From the NCBI GenBank assembly GCA_007258455.2, contig VDFB02321259.1, forward strand, positions 119,501 to 183,500: DNA of 64,000 nucleotides, in the 5' to 3' direction. The notes beneath the pieces were generated by a model. The model saw only the letters and a program-made list of their open reading frames with translations. It was not told where the DNA came from and ran no database searches. Source of the stretch: Sequoia sempervirens. Lineage: Eukaryota > Streptophyta > Pinopsida > Cupressales > Cupressaceae. Position 1 is the stretch's first letter. Every line of letters begins with the position of its first letter. The translations under genes were made by a program, and so were the position numbers. This document shows, piece by piece, positions 59,335 to 64,000 of the stretch.

Positions 59335-60466
59335 AGGGGTCCTTTTCAAAAGGAACTTCAATGGAGTTTTGTTACTATCACCATAGAGCAAGCAAAGAAA
59401 ACTATAGACATATTTCACAATAGTCCCATGAGCGAACACTTCTCTGCAAAGACTACCACCATTAAAATTATGTGTGCAAGATATTTCTGGCCTACACTAT
59501 TCAATGACTCACACTCTCTAGTTAAGGTCTGCAAGGAATGCTAATTCTTCATAGGAAGAAGGGAAAGCTCAAGAATGCCTCTCAATTTTATAGTGGTTGA
59601 TGAACCCTTTGCACAATGTGGCCTTGATTTTATTGAGATGCTTAATCCCACCTCCAGTGTTGGACACAAATGGATCTTCATTGCTATAGACTATTTTACC
59701 AGATGGGTCGAGGCCATGCCCCTAAAGAATGCAACAAAGGTGGAGATTGTGAACTTTCTCAAAGAACTAGTGACAAGGTTTGACCCACTGAATACCATCA
59801 TCTTAGACAATGCTAAGGATATCCTAGGATCAAAGGTATGTCAATTTTCACTCAATCATGGCATATTCTTAAAAACATCTTCAAACTACTACCCATAGGG
59901 AAATGGTCTAGCTGAGTTGACTAATAAATATTTAGTCTAATTCATTAAAATAATTGGGTCAAAGCATCAAAAAGAGTGGCATAAGAACCTCTAGGCAGTG
60001 CTCTGGGTAGACCAGATAAATCTTAAGCAATTCCTTAAGACTTCGTCGTATGAGCTGGTATATAGGAAGGAAGCACTATTGCCCATCTCCATGGGAATTC
60101 TTGCACTATAGCTACTCTAATCTCTAGAAGTTGAGCATAATGTAGCCATGGAGGTCCAGTTGGTTGAGTTGCTAGAGGGGTAGGAAAAAAGATAAAAAAT
60201 CCCTAACAACCATGACTAACCACCAATAGGTGGTTAAAAGATGGTTGGACAAGAGGATGTTAGACTAGGGTCTTAAATGCAGGGACTTAGTGCTAAAATT
60301 TAACAAGAGGGCCACAAAACCTGACCAACATGGGAAATTTGATACTCTATGGGAAGACCCTTTTTGAATTATTCAATGCAAACAACATAATGCATTTGAA
60401 TTGGAAAATATGGAAAAAGAAGCATTGGGGATTTGAGTTAATAGAATCCACCTCATATTATTCAAT
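59335..60466 (+). pseudogene. EB integrase
   Basis: Zinc-binding region from about 59400 (HFSAKTTTIKIMCARYFWP, then VCKEC). The core (59575-59898) has CGLDFIEMLNPTS, FIAIDYFTRWVEAMPLK (first Asp), TIILDNAKDILGS (second Asp, with DNA in place of DNG) and SNYYP-GNGLAELTNKYL (Glu), with TAG in place of Gln. The C-terminal module, LKFNKRATKPDQHGKFDTLW and NRIHLILFN, ends at 60466. The DDE triad is present despite frame changes. Confidence 0.9.
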
Positions 60467-60834
60467 TAGGCTTTATTAATCATTTTGTTACTGTAGATAT
60501 GTAATTATGTAAATTTCCTTCATGTTTTTTATTTTTTTTGTTTAGCCAGTATTTCTAAAAAAAACTCAGAATGCAAGAAGTAGAGAATAGAACCCATAAT
60601 GAAAGAAGTAGAGAACTAAACCCATAATGCAGAAGTAGAGAAAGAAAAATAGAGAAAATTTTATGAAATAGCTATATAGTCATAATGTTGTAATATATAC
60701 TTTGATATTACAACTCCAAGATTGCTCTCAAGCCATACTCTTTGAGTATATATATACTATGCAGTTTTTTAAGTATATGTATTAAAATCCATTCAAGGAA
60801 TATATACAAAAAATGAGAGAAAGGATTTCATTCC
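60467..60834. other. EB 3' non-coding stretch with short repeats
   Basis: Three copies of aagaagtagagaa and acccataatg lie at 60575-60645. No LTR or polypurine tract of the type seen before the 52439 LTR was found. Confidence 0.5.
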
Positions 60835-61028
60835 TCAAATGGGGGCAATGTCAGTGCCAGCAGCATCAAGAACAACTTCATCAACAAAATTTGGAACAAA
60901 TTCATCAATAGCCTTGGGAATAGCAGTAGGGGCATCAACAACAACAATGGCAAGTCCTGGAGGAAACACTAGGTTTTTGAAATTGGTGTACCATTCCATG
61001 TCATAGAACAACACCATATTGTAGCATC

Positions 61029-61505
61029 TCAAGAGGAAGTGACAAGCATGAGTAACTCTCGGTGATTCTCTCTAATGGTTAGAATGTAGAACCCACTCAA
61101 GAATGGCATCCATAGTACCACTGCATCCTCTTTAATGTGTCTATGGAGGTCACTCGCCATGGGAAGACCAAGGCAATACACTACATTTGTCACAAATTTT
61201 CCAAGGCCACTGAGGTAGCGCTTTGGGAAAATTTCCATTGTGAGTTGTAGGATCATCTTAGGTACTTGTATGTTAAGAAAAGAGGCAATAAAATGAGAGA
61301 AAATGTCAGTATTAACCCTATATGTATCCTCATATTCTAGGAAATCCCTACCCAGTGCCCACTTCATTGCTACAATTTCCAAAGAATGCTTGTTCTTTGT
61401 CATGTGTTTTAGATGCCTACTAGAAATTTTTCCAAGGAAAGCTACATGAGACCTATTTCTAGTGAGCCTAATTAGAGTATTCATTGTGCATATCTCTAAT
61501 CCCAA
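61029..61505 (-). CDS. Hypothetical ORF, 158 codons, with TATA box
   Basis: Uninterrupted ORF MGLEICTMNTLIRLTRNRSH to stop, not recognised. The second Met (MNTLIRLTRNRSHVAFLGKI) gives a basic start without acids, which could be an organelle presequence. The rest is of mixed, globular composition (MILQLTMEIFPKRYLSGLGK, VTNVVYCLGLP, VVLWMPFLSGFYIL) with no known motif. A canonical TATA box lies 60 bases upstream. A second open stretch in another frame starts at its stop and runs to 60835 (FPPGLAIVVVDAPTAIPKAI); it could be a 3' exon or the same gene after a frameshift. It could be a small or partial host gene, a captured gene fragment, or part of an element. Expression data are needed to decide. 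Confidence 0.4.
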   Translation of the reverse strand: MGLEICTMNTLIRLTRNRSHVAFLGKISSRHLKHMTKNKHSLEIVAMKWALGRDFLEYEDTYRVNTDIFSHFIASFLNIQVPKMILQLTMEIFPKRYLSGLGKFVTNVVYCLGLPMASDLHRHIKEDAVVLWMPFLSGFYILTIRENHRELLMLVTSS

Positions 61506-61564
61506 CTACTAAATGAAAATGTTTCCCAGTTACCAATTGCAATTCTTGTAGTTTTCTTTAGGTC

Positions 61565-61572
61565 TATTTATA
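61565..61572 (-). promoter_or_regulatory. TATA box upstream of the 61505 ORF
   Basis: The minus strand reads ATCTCTATAAATAGACC, an ideal plant TATA context. It lies about 60 bases before the ATG at 61505 and has a CCAAT on the opposite strand at 61594-61598. Confidence 0.55.
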
Positions 61573-61599
61573 GAGATAGCTAAGGTACATGTGTCCAAT

Positions 61600-62284
61600 A
61601 AGCATGATGCTAATCAGGTATTAACTCTAAAATCCCATCAAGAGAAAACTCAAAAATCCCACCCAATTGCGTCTGCTATGTACGAATTGCTACATGTGAG
61701 TTGAGAAGAAGTAATTAATTAGCTAAAACTGGTGGTAGTCCCAAGTGATAGTCCGCATAGTCAATTGCTAATGTCTCATGCTACGAGCATTTTTTTTTTT
61801 CCAAGGATGAACTCAAATATTTGTATGTACTCATCACACTTTTGGCTTAATCATTCTTTTTAATATATTAATTGCAAATCATGCAAAAGGTTTTGTAATC
61901 CTTCAATTGCTAGCTCAATTTCCTAGGAAATTGTGCCATATGACATAATGACTAATCGTCATTCTGAATTATTGTCATTTTAAAAGGAAAAGAAATCATT
62001 TCACATGAACAAGAGAGTTGGCAGTACATGCCGAATTTATTACAAAAAAGGAAACCATTCTCTACAACATTATGTCGAGTAAAGGCTAAGTGTTGCATGA
62101 GAAGGAACAACACTGTGAAGAGTTTCCTGAGTACACTATTCAGTGCAAAGAGCTTTGAGTGAAATTTTTTCTAAAGAACCCAAGTGAATTGCAGAAAGTT
62201 CAAGCATTGTAAAGGTCCACAAAATCTTGAAATGGCCCAGAATCCTTAGATGGAAGCACAAGGAGAGGTGAACCAAAGCTTATT
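61600..62284. other. Unassigned stretch
   Basis: No clear protein, LTR edge or repeat was found. A T-run lies at 61790-61800. Confidence 0.4.
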
Positions 62285-64000
62285 TGATGCCATGTGTTCA
62301 ACACCAATGGCTAATATTTTCAGTGATGTCTCTTACGCTGCACCTAGGATATGCAAGAAGCCAAAGTGGATTTTAATGCAGGTCGTGGACAAGAAGGCTC
62401 ATGGGAACTAGACCCTTATAATGGAGGAATGGGATAACATTCATGACCCTATTGTTAAAAATAACCCTAAAAGTCTTAGGGAAGCAGCTTGCGAGAGAAT
62501 GTAACAGGCCATTAGCCAACAGTATTTGGTGTACAAGCTATGATTTTGTAGTCTCCCACAATATATGGTTCCTTTTTTGCATTATTACCTGGAACTAGTT
62601 CACAAATGGATTTAACATTTTAATCTAGTTACCAAAGCCATTGAAGGCCAAAAAATGAGGGTTGTGATCAGTGTGAATGCTATCAGGGATATGCTATGCA
62701 TCCCCATTGGAAGGGGCACTAGAGAAAAAATAATGGAGACGTTCACTCCAGAAAAAGTGGAAGAGTTCTGGAGGACTAGAGATCTTTCTCTGGACTTTTA
62801 TAACCAAGAAATCAAAAGGCTTAAGGAAGATTTAGCAAAGTTTCCATAGATTCTAGTCGCACACAATGCTTTTAACTTGGACTTGTAGGAGGCCTTCTCT
62901 ATGATGTATTTTTTTGCGGCATGGACAACAATAGGAATGTGGAAGAGTTTTAAATGGGTTTGGGTTTTTAGTTGAGAAAGAAACATTCTTTATTCTAGTA
63001 TGACTTCGTGGAAGTCATCATTTGGGAAATGCTGAACCAAATCAAGGAATACAACACATAGCATAAGTTTAGGATTTCTTCTCTCCTTGCTCACATGTTT
63101 TTGCACTAGAACCCTAAATTATTTAGAAACCATATGGGCTTGGCTATTTTAATAAAAATGGAGTAAGAAGACTAGTTTCTGTGTGGAATCCAATCCTTTC
63201 TGTAACTTATGATTACTATGCATTTTCAAAGTGTTACTTGACCCTGATTTTGCAAGATTTTAGCAAGGATTGCAAGTTTTATTGGCTTTATGTTGATCAA
63301 ATAGGGTGGATACAGGGTTTACATCCTCCTTGTTATTAGTTTCTTGAGGAAGATTTCACATTTGTTAGGATGCATGGATTTATCGAGGAATCATTTCAGC
63401 TCCTAGTATGCATCACAAATAGGGTGTTAATCCTTGATACGTTTCAGCAACTGGCAATTATCAACAAATTTTGTGGAGGAAAGAAGCAAAAAGGTTTTTT
63501 CTTCTACCCTTCAAGCTTTTAAACAGTGATAATGGTGAAGAAGAAAACACAATGCTGCTAGAAGCAAAGGTGGCTCATCTGGGGCTAGTATTAATTTTTG
63601 ACAAGTGGCAATATAACCCCAATAATGACTTGGTGGACTTGAACGTTAAGGTTACCCATAGCTCATAGCCTTACTAGGAAGCTTGATGGAATCCATAGTC
63701 AAAATAGGATGATCTATTTGTGGACCTGGTCTATATTCCTACTGAAGATAGGAGGTCATCGTGTCTCTCTTTATATTTTACGTTGGAGAAGCCTAATGAC
63801 AAGCACCAGATGGGGGTCCACTCTTCACAATGAATTTGTCAAACAATGGCAATGGAGTGAAGAGAAAATTTTACAATTTTGGATTTATTGTTAGGAGACC
63901 AAATGCCTTAATGCCTTGTTCTAGGAGACAGACAAGGATGAAAAATTTGATGATCTATGGAATAGAGGGCATGAAGATACTGATGTTAGCAATGATGAGG
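62285..64000 (+). pseudogene. Large accessory ORF, copy 3 (continues off the window)
   Basis: Plus-strand protein-like stretch with stops and frame changes. It begins about MCSTPMANIFSDVSYAAPRI, then SLREAACERM and a QYLVYKL region. The globular part reads GQKMRVVISVNAIRDMLCIP (62641-62700), EEFWRTRDLSLDFYNQEIKR, then VEVIIWEMLNQIKEYNT and FRISSLLAHMFLH (63005-63105). It aligns by eye with DGKVLASLSVNSIVRAFHI and GGMISNCLHEQFVTVKK of copy 1, and with copy 2. A later block (63471-63668, EAKVAHLGLVLIFDKWQYNP) has the N-P-N-D feature of a separate domain. It may belong to an element whose gag-pol lies beyond 64000. Confidence 0.55.

Larger units (their letters stand above)
52439..60466 (+). mobile_element. 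EB: plus-strand Ty3/gypsy element
   Basis: 5' LTR, primer site (54509-54524), gag, protease, RNase H, RT, RNase H and integrase in order on the plus strand. Gag, protease, the first RNase H and RT share one net frame, broken by small compensating frame changes and many TAG stops. No 3' LTR is seen after the integrase end at 60466, so the right end is lost. The same LTR is preceded by a polypurine tract, so it also served as the 3' LTR of the element tail to its left, an LTR-sharing tandem like the one at 28076-39212. Confidence 0.82.

Overview
This is a plant nuclear sequence, AT-rich and made almost entirely of decayed LTR retrotransposons. The evidence is Ty3/gypsy and Ty1/copia domains, initiator-Met-tRNA primer sites, a plant mobile domain and tRNA-derived SINE copies. 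No intact host gene, rRNA, tRNA or CRISPR array is visible. The density and age of the elements suggest a large genome, possibly a gymnosperm, but that is inference.

Layout: (1) 1-2460, the gag-protease end of a minus-strand Ty3/gypsy element (E1), with primer site and LTR. (2) 3020-27345, a very large minus-strand Ty3/gypsy element (E2): LTR blocks, a long accessory ORF, gag, protease, an RNase H domain placed before reverse transcriptase, RT, RNase H and integrase. It is split by a younger plus-strand element (8652-16922) that has two 1.16-kb LTRs and a CATAC target duplication. This younger element carries no polymerase genes and looks non-autonomous. (3) 28076-39212, a minus-strand complex of three LTR copies bounded by a CATTT duplication. 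It holds RNase H and integrase remnants and, on the opposite strand, a plant mobile domain ORF with many stops but an unbroken frame. (4) 39213-44330, a minisatellite, a SINE, and a copia LTR with a gag start. (5) 44331-47690, a second copy of the accessory ORF type seen in E2. (6) 49581-60466, the tail of a relative of the non-autonomous element, then a long LTR (with a second SINE inside) leading into a plus-strand gypsy element (EB) that also has RNase H between protease and RT. (7) 60467-64000, an unplaced minus-strand ORF with a good TATA box, and a third accessory ORF copy running off the right edge.

Most coding stretches keep their frame but carry stops, mainly TAG, where Gln, Arg or Trp is expected. 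This fits cytosine methylation and deamination of silenced elements. The points most worth following are the RNase H-before-RT order in two elements, the three related accessory ORFs, the antisense mobile-domain ORF, the two SINE copies with target duplications, and the near-identical polypurine tract and LTR edge shared by three LTR families. Domain boundaries were read by eye and are approximate.
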